Source of the DNA: Ruminococcus sp.
GTDB lineage: Bacteria; Bacillota; Clostridia; Oscillospirales; Ruminococcaceae
Assembly (NCBI RefSeq): GCF_017464355.1
Contig: NZ_JAFUAG010000041.1
Span: 1-64,000 of the forward strand
Length of the DNA stretch: 64,000 nt
Direction of reading: 5' to 3'
Shown here: positions 44,781 through 52,839 of the stretch, one piece after another
Numbering within the stretch: position 1 is the stretch's first letter
Layout of the letters: the number at the start of each line of letters is the position of its first letter
Position numbers and translations under genes: made by a program
Notes under the pieces: model-generated
Told to the model about the DNA's origin: nothing
Database searches by the model: none
The model's input: the letters and a program-made list of their open reading frames with translations, nothing else

Positions 44781-46175
44781 ATGAAAAAATTTATGGATAA
44801 GGACTTTGTCCTGAAAAACGACACCGCCAAGGTGCTTTATGAAAACTATGCAAAGGATATGCCTATCTTCGATTTTCACTGTCATCTGAGCATCGAGGAG
44901 ATCTACAACGACAAGAAGTTCAGCTCTATCACTGAATGCTGGCTGGGAGGCGACCATTACAAGTGGCGCCTCATGCGTGAGATGGGCATTGACGAAAGCT
45001 ACATCACAGGCGACAAGAGCGACTTCGAGAAGTTCATGAAGTATGCAGAGGTAATGCCCTATGCCATAGGCAACCCCATTTACCACTGGACCCATATGGA
45101 GCTTAGACGCTACTTCGGTATAGAGGATATCCTCTCGCCCAAGACCGCTGAGGACATCTTCAACAAGTGCAACGAGAAGCTTGAAACTCTCACCGCACGC
45201 AAGCTCATATCCTCCAGCAATGTCAAGAAGCTGTTTACCACCGATGACCCTGTCGATGACCTGCATTTCCACAAGCAGCTGAAAGAGGACGGCGATTTCG
45301 ATGTGGAGGTATATCCCGCATTCCGCCCCGACAAGGCTATAAACATCGAGCTGCCCACTTTTGTGCCCTATATCGCAAAGCTGGCAGATGCAGCAGATGT
45401 CCGCACTGACGGCATTGACGGTATCTGCGAAGCTCTGACAAAGAGAATAGAATACTTTGACAGCGTAGGCTGTGTATGCTCCGACCATGCCCTTGATGTG
45501 GTCATGTTCATGCCTGCCGACCATGACAGAGTTGACAAGATAGTAAAGAAAGCCCTGAACGGCGAGGAACTGACCAATACCGAGATCGAGCAGTACAAGG
45601 GCCATGTGCTGGTTCACCTTGGCAGACAGTACAGCCGTCTGCACTGGGTACAGCAGTACCACATCGGTGCCCTGCGCAACAATTCCCGCAGGTATATGGG
45701 ACTTCTTGGCCCCGACACAGGCTTTGATGCCATCGAGGACAGTACCTTTGCCAAGAAGCTCTCCATGCTCCTTGATACTCTTGACAGCACCGACGAGCTT
45801 CCCAAGACCATACTTTACTGCCTGAACCCCCGCGACAACGAGGTGCTTGCAACTATCATGAACTGCTTCCAGCAGGGCGGCATTGTAGGAAAAATGCAGT
45901 TCGGTTCTGCATGGTGGTTCAATGACCAGAAGGACGGCATGGAAAAGCAGCTGACAGCACTTTCACAGCTGGGACTGGTATCCAAGTTCGTAGGTATGCT
46001 CACAGACAGCCGCAGCTTCCTGTCCTATACCAGACATGAGTATTTCAGACGTATCCTCTGCAATATGTTCGGCACCCTCATCGAGGAGGGCGAGTACCCC
46101 AACGATGTTGAGTTCGTAGGACAGATAGTCAGGGACGTTTGCTACAACAACGCTATCAATTATTTCACAAAATAA
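44781..46175 (+). CDS. uxaC: Glucuronate/galacturonate isomerase
   Basis: 464 residues with TAAGGAGC upstream. UxaC family of the amidohydrolase-like superfamily: PIFDFHCHLSIEEI near the start (metal His-x-His), ECWLGGDHYKWRLMRE, CSDHALDVV, and MLTDSRSFLSYTRHEYFRR near the end. It converts D-galacturonate to D-tagaturonate and D-glucuronate to D-fructuronate. It provides the first step of the isomerase branch, followed by UxaB and UxaA encoded just before it. Confidence 0.95.
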   Translation: MKKFMDKDFVLKNDTAKVLYENYAKDMPIFDFHCHLSIEEIYNDKKFSSITECWLGGDHYKWRLMREMGIDESYITGDKSDFEKFMKYAEVMPYAIGNPIYHWTHMELRRYFGIEDILSPKTAEDIFNKCNEKLETLTARKLISSSNVKKLFTTDDPVDDLHFHKQLKEDGDFDVEVYPAFRPDKAINIELPTFVPYIAKLADAADVRTDGIDGICEALTKRIEYFDSVGCVCSDHALDVVMFMPADHDRVDKIVKKALNGEELTNTEIEQYKGHVLVHLGRQYSRLHWVQQYHIGALRNNSRRYMGLLGPDTGFDAIEDSTFAKKLSMLLDTLDSTDELPKTILYCLNPRDNEVLATIMNCFQQGGIVGKMQFGSAWWFNDQKDGMEKQLTALSQLGLVSKFVGMLTDSRSFLSYTRHEYFRRILCNMFGTLIEEGEYPNDVEFVGQIVRDVCYNNAINYFTK

Positions 46176-46202
46176 TTTCAGACTTTTATAGTCCGTTACA
46201 AA

Positions 46203-46232
46203 AAGGGCTGTGCCGCAGCGCACAGCCTTTCT
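46203..46232 (+). terminator. Hairpin between uxaC and second sugar kinase
   Basis: Stem AAAGGGCTGTGC / GCACAGCCTTT followed by TTCTCTG, about 30 bases after uxaC. It could end the uxa transcript partly; the kinase gene starts 21 bases later without a visible promoter, so read-through is likely. Confidence 0.6.
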
Positions 46233-46252
46233 CTGTACAAAGGAGAGATATC

Positions 46253-47341
46253 ATGGAAGACAAGAACCCTCTGCTAAAAGATAATGACAGGACCAACAGG
46301 TTCATCACCATAGGAGAGATAATGCTAAGGCTCACCCCGCCCAACTATGAGAAGATACGCACCGCCACCAGCTTTGAGGCCAGCTACGGCGGCAGCGAAG
46401 CCAACATCGCCCTGGCGCTGGCAAACCTGGGTATCGACAGCACGTTTTTCAGCGTGGTGCCGAATAACAGCGTGGGCAAAAGCGCAGTGCGTATGCTGCG
46501 CAGCAGTGATGTCCACTGCAGCCCCATGATACTCAGCACCCCCGAGGAAACACCGACCCACCGCATGGGCAGCTACTACCTGGAGATAGGCTACGGTATC
46601 CGCCCCAGCAAGGTGACTTACGACCGCAAGCACAGCGCATTCTCGGAATACGACTACAGCAGGGTAGACCTGGAAGAACTGCTTGAAGGCTACACCTGGC
46701 TGCACCTCAGCGGCATTACCCCCGCCCTTTCACCCTCCTGCAGAAAGCTGGTGCTTGAAAGCCTGCGGGTGGCCAAGGAGAAAGGTCTTACAGTCAGCTT
46801 TGACGGCAATTTCCGCAGTACCCTCTGGGGCTGGGAGGAAGCAAGAGATCTCTGCACCGAATGCCTGCCCTATGTGGACGTTCTGCTGGGCATAGAGCCT
46901 TATCACCTCTGGAAAAATGAGGCCGACCACAGCAAGGGTGATATCAAGGACGGCATACCCATGCAGCCCAGCTACGAGCAGCAGGACGAGATATTCCGCG
47001 GCTTTGTAAAGCGCTACCCGAACATAAAGTGCATAGCCCGCCATGTCCGCTATGTACACAGCGGCAGTGAGAACAGCATGAAAGCTTTCCTCTGGTACGA
47101 GGACCACACCTTTGAGAGCAAGCTGTTTACTTTCAAGATACTTGACCGCGTGGGCGGCGGTGACGCTTTCGCCAGCGGACTCATCTATGCCATGATGAAC
47201 GGCTACAAACCCATGGATATGGTAAATTTCGCCGTAGCAAGCAGTGTCATCAAGCACACTATCCACGGAGATGCCAATATCACCGATGATGTGGAAACTA
47301 TCCGCAACATAATGGATATGGATCACGATATAAAAAGATGA
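46253..47341 (+). CDS. PfkB-family sugar kinase, second KDG-kinase-like protein
   Basis: 362 residues from the ATG at 46253, with AAGGAGAG upstream. It shares the KdgK signature at the N-terminus (TIGEIMLRLTPPNYEKI, ASYGGSEANIALALANLG) and the catalytic DRVGGGDAFASGLIYAM. It differs from the upstream kdgK in the middle, with an insert around LWKNEADHSKGDIKDGI. It may phosphorylate KDG or a related keto-deoxy sugar. It is the last gene of the pectin region and ends at a strong terminator. Confidence 0.85.
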   Translation: MEDKNPLLKDNDRTNRFITIGEIMLRLTPPNYEKIRTATSFEASYGGSEANIALALANLGIDSTFFSVVPNNSVGKSAVRMLRSSDVHCSPMILSTPEETPTHRMGSYYLEIGYGIRPSKVTYDRKHSAFSEYDYSRVDLEELLEGYTWLHLSGITPALSPSCRKLVLESLRVAKEKGLTVSFDGNFRSTLWGWEEARDLCTECLPYVDVLLGIEPYHLWKNEADHSKGDIKDGIPMQPSYEQQDEIFRGFVKRYPNIKCIARHVRYVHSGSENSMKAFLWYEDHTFESKLFTFKILDRVGGGDAFASGLIYAMMNGYKPMDMVNFAVASSVIKHTIHGDANITDDVETIRNIMDMDHDIKR

Positions 47342-47343
47342 AC

Positions 47344-47372
47344 CGAAGCCTGTGTTTTGCACAGGCTTTTTG
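47344..47372 (+). terminator. Rho-independent terminator
   Basis: Stem AAGCCTGTG / CACAGGCTT with a TTTTG loop followed by TTTTTGT. Closes the pectin region. Confidence 0.85.
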
Positions 47373-47374
47373 TC

Positions 47375-47403
47375 TTGACAAATGTGACATTATCTGATAT
47401 AAT
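47375..47403 (+). promoter_or_regulatory. Consensus promoter of the P-type ATPase operon
   Basis: Perfect -35 TTGACA (47375-47380), 17-bp spacer, perfect -10 TATAAT (47398-47403). It starts immediately after the terminator of the preceding operon. Confidence 0.85.
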
Positions 47404-47412
47404 ATTAGAGAT

Positions 47413-47448
47413 GGCTAACTCAGTTTGTTTTGAATTATCCGGTTAGCC
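47413..47448 (+). promoter_or_regulatory. GGCTAAC/GTTAGCC inverted repeat, possible metal-regulator site
   Basis: 7-bp arms separated by 22 bases in the leader, starting 10 bases after the -10 box. The arms resemble halves of DtxR/IdeR-type boxes (TTAGGTTAGCCTAA type), which would suit iron or manganese control of the P-type ATPase. As RNA the arms could also form a hairpin. The rest of the leader to 47516 shows nothing else. Confidence 0.4.
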
Positions 47449-47516
47449 TTGAATTACTGCGGCAAATTAGTCGAGTATTACTAAAATGAGCATTGCTCAG
47501 AGAAAGGAAGATCACT

Positions 47517-47792
47517 ATGTCTATTCTGGTAAAGACCGCATTTTTTGCAGGGGGATTGCTTTTCGGCACAGCAGGGCTGAAGCTGCTTTCAAGCAAGACC
47601 GCCAAGAAAGTTTACACCCACACCACTGCTGCTGTTCTCAGGGGCAAGGACTGCGTGCTGGAGAACGTGACCAAGGTGCGTGAGGGCTGTGATGATATAC
47701 TGGCTGATGCCAAGGACATCAACGAGAAGAAGTCCGCCGAAGACAGCGAGATCGTTGATTATATCGAAGATACTCCGGAGAGCGAAGAATAA
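47517..47792 (+). CDS. DUF6110-like small protein, FezA-like candidate
   Basis: 91 residues from the ATG at 47517, seven bases after AGGAAG. A hydrophobic, glycine-rich N-terminal segment (about 3-24: VKTAFFAGGLLFGTAGLKLL) is followed by a conserved-looking helical stretch (KTAKKVYTHTTAAVLRGKDC) and a very acidic tail. Its stop overlaps the ATPase start by one base. Small proteins of this kind pair with P1B-type ATPases, and the layout is that of FezA in ferrosome operons. That identity is inferred from layout and recall of the family. Confidence 0.6.
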   Translation: MSILVKTAFFAGGLLFGTAGLKLLSSKTAKKVYTHTTAAVLRGKDCVLENVTKVREGCDDILADAKDINEKKSAEDSEIVDYIEDTPESEE

Positions 47793-49861
47793 TGCAGTGC
47801 AGTATACTGCATGAGTCGCGGGGGCGTATCCGTGTACATATCATGCGCCGCCGCATGACTCTTGCACAGGCAGATATGCTGGAGTATTACCTGCGCTCAA
47901 AGCCCTTTGTGCGGGACGTCAAGGTCTATGACCGCACGGGCGACGCTGTTATACTTTTTACCGACAGGGCAAAGACCGTGAACGCCCTGGCAGCATTCTC
48001 CTATAAAGATGAAGCTGTGGCAGCTCTGGTGCCCGAGCATACAGGCCGTGCCCTTGACCGTGAGTTTGAGGACAAGCTGTTCTTTATGCTGGTACAGCGG
48101 GGGATATCAAAGCTCATACTGCCTGCCCCGTTAAGACTTCTGCTTTCTGTAAAGAAAGCGGCAGGCCATATCATCGAGGCGGTAAAGACCCTGGCTTCGG
48201 GCAAGATAGAGGTATCTTTGCTGGACGCAGTAGCTATCACCGTTTCACTGGTGAGGGGAGATCAGCCTACGGCATCATCTGTCATGTTCATGCTGGGGCT
48301 GGGCGAATTGCTTGAAAACTGGACCCATAAGCGTTCAGTGGACGACCTTGCCCGCACCATGTCCCTGGGGGTAGAAAAAGTCTGGCTGCGCAGCGGCGGC
48401 GAGGATAAGCTTGTACCTGTCAGCACCATTGCTGTGGGGGACGAGATAGTTGTCCGCACAGGCAGCATGATACCCCTTGACGGCAAAGTCATCGACGGTG
48501 AAGCCGAGGTCAACCAGGCCACCCTCACAGGTGAAGCTCTGCCTGTCCACAAGTGCAGCGGCAGCTATGCCTATGCAGGTACAGTGGTGGAAGACGGCAG
48601 CTGTGTCATAAAGGTGGATAGGCTCACAGGCGGCGGTAAATATGACCGTATCGTCAAGATGATAGAGGAGTCTGAAAAGCTTAAATCCGAGGTGGAGAGC
48701 AGGGCTTCTCATCTGGCTGACAAGCTGGTGCCCTACTGCCTTGGCGCAACGGTGCTGACCTATCTGCTGACCCGCAATGCCACTAAAGCCGTGTCTATCT
48801 TAATGGTGGACTTCTCCTGCGCTCTTAAGCTGGCCATGCCTATCTCGGTGATATCAGCCATGCGTGAGGGTCAGAGCCTTGGAATGACCATCAAGGGCGG
48901 CAAGTTCCTTGAAGCTGTGGCCGATGCTGATACTATCATCTTCGACAAGACAGGTACCCTGACCCACTCCGAGCCAAGGGTGGCAAAGGTGATACCCTTC
49001 GGTGAGAACGATGAAGCCGAGGCTTTGCGCCTTGCAGCCTGCCTTGAAGAACACTACCCCCACTCCATAGCCAATGCTGTTGTCAGAGAAGCAAAAGAAC
49101 GAGGCCTTATCCACGAGGAAAGGCATTCCGAGGTGCAGTATGTGGTTGCCCACGGCATAGCAAGCTCAATTCAGGGGATAAAGGTGCTTATCGGCAGCCA
49201 GCACTTTGTCTTTGAGGACGAGGGCTGCACTCTTCCCAAGGGCGAGGAGAAAAAGTTCGATGAACTGCCCGAGGAGTATTCTCACCTGTTCCTGGCAGTG
49301 GGCGGCGAGCTTGCAGCGGTCATCTGTATCGAAGACCCCATACGTGAAGAAGCCCGCGAGGTCCTTGACGGGCTGAGGGGCATGGGTATCTCAAAGATCG
49401 TCATGATGACAGGCGACAGCGAACGTACCGCAAAGGCCGTGGCAGGGCTGGTAGGCGCCGATGAATACTATGCCGAAGTTCTCCCCGAGGACAAGGCAGA
49501 ATATATCAGGCGGGAACGTCAGCAGGGCAGGAAAGTCATCATGGTCGGGGACGGTGTCAATGATTCACCCGCCCTATCCGAGGCCGATGCAGGTATCGCC
49601 ATAAGCAGCGGTGCCGCCATAGCCCGCGAGGTAGCCGATATCACCATTTCCGCCGAAGACCTGACCTGTCTGCTCACCCTGCGTCAGCTCAGCAGTGAGC
49701 TGATGAAGCGCATAGGCTCAAACTACCGCTTCATCATGGGCTTCAACACAGGCCTTATGGCCCTGGGGGCTTTCGGTGTGCTGGCACCCACTACCTCCGC
49801 ATTTCTGCATAATTCCTCAACCCTTGCCATATCCGTGGCAAGTATGCGAAATTATATGTAA
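47792..49861 (+). CDS. P1B-type metal ATPase with SCA motif, FezB-like candidate
   Basis: 689 residues. An N-terminal HMA-like domain without the CxxC metal pair (1-70: RGRIRVHIMRRRM) precedes a TM region. The actuator loop is TLTGEALP; the sixth-helix metal motif is SCALKLAMP (Ser342-Cys343) in place of CPC. Phosphorylation site is DKTGTLTH (Asp385), followed by EEHYPHSIANA and GDGVNDSPAL; two TM segments end the protein. SCA-type motifs mark the P1B-6 group, which includes FezB of ferrosomes and is linked to iron. It pumps a transition metal across a membrane; iron is the best guess. Confidence 0.8.
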   Translation: MQCSILHESRGRIRVHIMRRRMTLAQADMLEYYLRSKPFVRDVKVYDRTGDAVILFTDRAKTVNALAAFSYKDEAVAALVPEHTGRALDREFEDKLFFMLVQRGISKLILPAPLRLLLSVKKAAGHIIEAVKTLASGKIEVSLLDAVAITVSLVRGDQPTASSVMFMLGLGELLENWTHKRSVDDLARTMSLGVEKVWLRSGGEDKLVPVSTIAVGDEIVVRTGSMIPLDGKVIDGEAEVNQATLTGEALPVHKCSGSYAYAGTVVEDGSCVIKVDRLTGGGKYDRIVKMIEESEKLKSEVESRASHLADKLVPYCLGATVLTYLLTRNATKAVSILMVDFSCALKLAMPISVISAMREGQSLGMTIKGGKFLEAVADADTIIFDKTGTLTHSEPRVAKVIPFGENDEAEALRLAACLEEHYPHSIANAVVREAKERGLIHEERHSEVQYVVAHGIASSIQGIKVLIGSQHFVFEDEGCTLPKGEEKKFDELPEEYSHLFLAVGGELAAVICIEDPIREEAREVLDGLRGMGISKIVMMTGDSERTAKAVAGLVGADEYYAEVLPEDKAEYIRRERQQGRKVIMVGDGVNDSPALSEADAGIAISSGAAIAREVADITISAEDLTCLLTLRQLSSELMKRIGSNYRFIMGFNTGLMALGAFGVLAPTTSAFLHNSSTLAISVASMRNYM

Positions 49862-49880
49862 AGTAAATGACATAAAATTA

Positions 49881-49916
49881 TCCGCAGTACCTGTTTTCGG
49901 TACTGCGGACTTTTTT
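49881..49916. terminator. Bidirectional terminator
   Basis: 11-bp stem TCCGCAGTACC / GGTACTGCGGA, then TTTTTT on the plus strand; a shorter T-rich tail on the minus strand. It separates the convergent ATPase and LysR genes. Confidence 0.88.
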
Positions 49917-50796
49917 ACATACTGCCGTTATCCTCTTTCAGCTTTTTCAGGAAAAGCTCTGCTATGGGCGAAAAGACCTGATATTTTTTCCAGATGATAT
50001 ACATACTCGTTTCCAGCAGGGGAGTTATGGGTCGGAAGCACAGGCCGCTTTCAGGGCTTGTGTCTATGAGATGTTCAAAGGTCAGCAGATAGCCCAGCCC
50101 CTCCTTCACTAGCACCGAGCCGTTGTATGCCAGGTTGACTGTTCCCGCGAAATTCAGCTTGTCCATATCCTCACCGCACCAGCGTGGAAAATCCACCCTG
50201 ATAGACTGCTCCGAGCAGAACAGGGGCAGGCCGTAGAGGTCTTCAAAGGTTATCTCGCTTTTCTCCGCCAGCCTGCTGCCCCGCTGCATTACCACGCCCC
50301 ACCTGTCGCTCTCGGGAATGGTCAGGTAATTGTACTTGGAAAGATTTGGCGGCTCCACTATGACAGCCAGGTCAAGTATGCCCCTGTCCAGCCTTTCGAC
50401 TACAGGTTCGGTGTCCCCGCTGAAAATGTGGAAAATGAAATTCGGGTACTGCTCCTTGAAGCTCTTTATGCTCCGCGCCAGATATTTTATCAGATGGCTC
50501 TCAGCACAGCCTATGCGTATCTCGCCCCCGATGATATCGTCCAGCCGCCTGAATTCCTCAGCGGTCTTGTCTGCCATGGCCACAATATCCTCGGCACGCT
50601 TTCTAAGCAGCATACCCTCATCGTTCAGCCGCATACTTTTGTTCCCGCGGATAAACAGCTCATGCCCCAGCTCCTCCTCCAGCTTCTTTATCTCCTTTGA
50701 AAGTGAAGGCTGTGAGATATGCAGCCTTTCCGCCGCCCGTGTCATGTTCTCTTCTCTTGCTATGGCAAGAAAATACCTCAGCACCCGTATCTCCAT
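49915..50796 (-). CDS. LysR family transcriptional regulator
   Basis: 293 residues with AGGAGGTG upstream. The winged HTH occupies 1-60 (EIRVLRYFLAIAREENMTRAAERLHISQPSLSKEIKKLE read in two parts), and the substrate-binding domain 90-290 has EIRIGCAESHLI. It is divergent from a small protein, an alpha/beta hydrolase and an acetyltransferase, and probably controls them through the inverted repeat at 50840-50860. The inducer is unknown. Confidence 0.9.
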   Translation of the reverse strand: MEIRVLRYFLAIAREENMTRAAERLHISQPSLSKEIKKLEEELGHELFIRGNKSMRLNDEGMLLRKRAEDIVAMADKTAEEFRRLDDIIGGEIRIGCAESHLIKYLARSIKSFKEQYPNFIFHIFSGDTEPVVERLDRGILDLAVIVEPPNLSKYNYLTIPESDRWGVVMQRGSRLAEKSEITFEDLYGLPLFCSEQSIRVDFPRWCGEDMDKLNFAGTVNLAYNGSVLVKEGLGYLLTFEHLIDTSPESGLCFRPITPLLETSMYIIWKKYQVFSPIAELFLKKLKEDNGSM

Positions 50797-50839
50797 ATTG
50801 CACCTCCTGTTGTTTTCTTAGTATATTATAACCTTTTCT

Positions 50840-50860
50840 GCTATTCCTGTCAAGAATAGC
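50840..50860. promoter_or_regulatory. Likely LysR operator
   Basis: Perfect inverted repeat GCTATTC-N7-GAATAGC in the divergent region, 20 bases before the -35 box of the rightward promoter, the usual place of a LysR activation site. Confidence 0.65.
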
Positions 50861-50880
50861 AAGCTATGAAAAATAGATAT

Positions 50881-50909
50881 TTTACATATCACGAATTATA
50901 TGTTATATT
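50881..50909 (+). promoter_or_regulatory. Promoter of the hydrolase operon
   Basis: -35 TTTACA (50881-50886), 17-bp spacer, -10 TATATT (50904-50909), about 28 bases before the small gene's ATG. Confidence 0.6.
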
Positions 50910-50937
50910 TATATCATAGAAAACAGGAGGTGAGAAA

Positions 50938-51171
50938 ATGGCAAACGCTCTTGACAGCACAGCGGTAATGGCAGAAAATCTGCGTGATATGGGGCTGTGC
51001 GATGAGGACACCGAAAAGTGCCTTGAAATGCTGAAAGAAAAACGCTGCTGCGAACTGGAGAGATTTCTCGGTGACTACAGAAAAACGCTGCTGGAAAACG
51101 TCCATAAATATAACGAGCGTATCGACTGCCTTGACTACCTCACCTATAAAATGAAAAACGGAGGTATCTGA
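50938..51171 (+). CDS. Small helical protein of unknown function
   Basis: 77 residues with AGGAGGTG upstream. All-helical in appearance and charged, with paired cysteines (RCCELERF) and repeated leucines; no TM or signal. A DMGLCDEDTEKCLEMLKEKR helix pair precedes them. It begins the operon with the hydrolase one base downstream. I do not recognise a named family; a regulator or small partner of the hydrolase is possible. Confidence 0.65.
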   Translation: MANALDSTAVMAENLRDMGLCDEDTEKCLEMLKEKRCCELERFLGDYRKTLLENVHKYNERIDCLDYLTYKMKNGGI

Positions 51172-51172
51172 T

Positions 51173-52183
51173 ATGAAAGATGAAAAGCTTACACTGACAG
51201 CCGAATGGGACAAGACCTTCCCTAAGTCCGATAAAGTTTCTCACAGGAAAGTTACATTCCATAACCGCTACGGCATCACCCTTGCCGCCGATATGTACAC
51301 CCCGAATTCTGCTGAGGGTAAAATGCCCGCCATTGCTGTCTGCGGACCTTTCGGTGCCGTCAAGGAACAGTGCAGCGGCCTTTATGCCCAGACTCTTGCA
51401 GAACAGGGCTTTGTCACCATGGCCTTTGACCCCTCCTTTACAGGCGAAAGCGGCGGTCAGCCCAGATATGTGGCTTCCCCAGATATTAACACCGAAGATT
51501 TTTCTGCAGCAGTAGACTTCCTCTCCCTGCAGGATAACATTGACCCTGAGCGCATAGGTATACTTGGTATATGCGGCTGGGGCGGCATGGCCATAAATGC
51601 GGCCGCTATAGATACCCGCATAAAGGCAACGGTGGCTTCCACCATGTATGATATGACCCGTGTGAATGCCAAGGGCTACTTTGATGAAGCTGACAATGAG
51701 GACGCTCGCTATGCCATGAAGCAGGCGCTCAATGCTCAGCGCCTGAAAGACTATCAGTCCGGTGAATACGAGCTCGGCGACGGTGTGGTAGATCCTCTCC
51801 CTGAGGACGCACCTTTCTTTGTTAAGGATTATCATTCCTATTACAAGACCCCACGAGGCTACCATGCACGCTCACTCAATTCCAACGGCGGCTGGAACAA
51901 GACTTCCTCCCTGTCCTTCATAAATATGCCTATACTCAGCTACAGCCATGAGATACGCTCTGCTGTAATGGTGATGCACGGCGATAAGGCACACTCATTC
52001 TACTTCGGCAGGGACGCTTATGAGAACATGATAAGCAACAGCAATCATACCGAGAACAAGAAGCTTCTTGTCATCGAGGGCGCTTCACATACCGACCTCT
52101 ACGACGGCGGCGGGAACAACGCGATCCCCTTTGACAAGCTGGCTGAGTTCTACAGCGAATATCTGACAGCAACCGACATATGA
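51173..52183 (+). CDS. Alpha/beta hydrolase (YcjY / dienelactone-hydrolase-like)
   Basis: 336 residues. The alpha/beta hydrolase core begins after residue 25 (VTFHNRYGITLAADMYTP) and has the oxyanion region AVCGPFGAVKEQ. The nucleophile elbow reads GICGWGGMA, so the nucleophile would be Cys, as in dienelactone hydrolases. Asp lies in VMVMHGDKAHSF and His in GASHTDLYD. A lid of about 60 residues follows the elbow. The class cleaves small esters; natural substrate unknown. Expressed with the small protein before it and under the divergent LysR. Confidence 0.82.
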   Translation: MKDEKLTLTAEWDKTFPKSDKVSHRKVTFHNRYGITLAADMYTPNSAEGKMPAIAVCGPFGAVKEQCSGLYAQTLAEQGFVTMAFDPSFTGESGGQPRYVASPDINTEDFSAAVDFLSLQDNIDPERIGILGICGWGGMAINAAAIDTRIKATVASTMYDMTRVNAKGYFDEADNEDARYAMKQALNAQRLKDYQSGEYELGDGVVDPLPEDAPFFVKDYHSYYKTPRGYHARSLNSNGGWNKTSSLSFINMPILSYSHEIRSAVMVMHGDKAHSFYFGRDAYENMISNSNHTENKKLLVIEGASHTDLYDGGGNNAIPFDKLAEFYSEYLTATDI

Positions 52184-52207
52184 ATTTTAACCATAACAGG
52201 ATATATT

Positions 52208-52783
52208 ATGGATACACAGGAATTTCTTGGATACATGAACAGCGGCAGGCAGGTCACAGCTGAAAGCGGTGTCCACAAAATTATGCATGAGCTTAGCCAG
52301 CAGGCTATCAGGATAACCATGGAGATAAACACCCGCTATCACACCCCTGAGGAGATAAGGGTGCTTATGTCAGAGCTGACAGGTTCTCCCGTAGATGACA
52401 GCTTCGGTCTGTTCCCGCCTTTCTTTACCGACTGCGGAAAGAACATTCATCTGGGCAAAGGGGTGTTCATAAATTCAGGCTGCAAATTCCAGGACCAGGG
52501 CGGCATATATATCGGTGACGGTGCCCTGATCGGCCATAACACCGTCCTCGCCACCCTTGACCACGGTCTTCTTCCCGAAGAGCGCCACGACCTTATCCCC
52601 CGACCCATACACATAGGCGCCAATGTGTGGATAGGCTCAAATTCCACCATACTTTCGGGTGTCACCATAGGGGATAACGCAGTGGTAGCCGCAGGAGCGG
52701 TAGTCACAAAAGATGTCCCCGCCAACACCATAGTCGGCGGAGTGCCTGCAAAGTTCATCAAAACAATCCATGTCAGCGGCTGA
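52208..52783 (+). CDS. Hexapeptide-repeat acetyltransferase
   Basis: 191 residues. A helical N-terminal part (1-65) and left-handed beta-helix repeats (70-185) with [23 protein letters not shown] read in two parts, [13 protein letters not shown] with the likely catalytic His, and [18 protein letters not shown]. It belongs to the maltose/galactoside acetyltransferase group. Last gene of the LysR-linked operon, 24 bases after the hydrolase; a weak ribosome binding site (ACAGGAT). It ends before a bidirectional terminator. Confidence 0.85.
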   Translation: MDTQEFLGYMNSGRQVTAESGVHKIMHELSQQAIRITMEINTRYHTPEEIRVLMSELTGSPVDDSFGLFPPFFTDCGKNIHLGKGVFINSGCKFQDQGGIYIGDGALIGHNTVLATLDHGLLPEERHDLIPRPIHIGANVWIGSNSTILSGVTIGDNAVVAAGAVVTKDVPANTIVGGVPAKFIKTIHVSG

Positions 52784-52792
52784 CCATATATA

Positions 52793-52838
52793 ATATACCC
52801 GCCCCGAAACATTTGCTTCGGGACGGGTATTTTTCATT
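52793..52838. terminator. Bidirectional terminator
   Basis: Stem ATACCCGCCCCGAA / TTCGGGACGGGTAT with an internal mismatch, followed by TTTTTC. Lies between the convergent acetyltransferase and SpoIIE-type genes. Confidence 0.85.
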
Positions 52839-52839
52839 A

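Noticed and set aside
43905-45662. 585-codon frame on the minus strand opposite uxaA and uxaC
   Set aside because: It mirrors two well-defined enzymes and shows no domain or ribosome binding site.
47792-49861. Copper-exporting CopA-type ATPase
   Set aside because: The CPC motif is absent (SCALKL instead) and the N-terminal HMA-like region lacks a CxxC pair.
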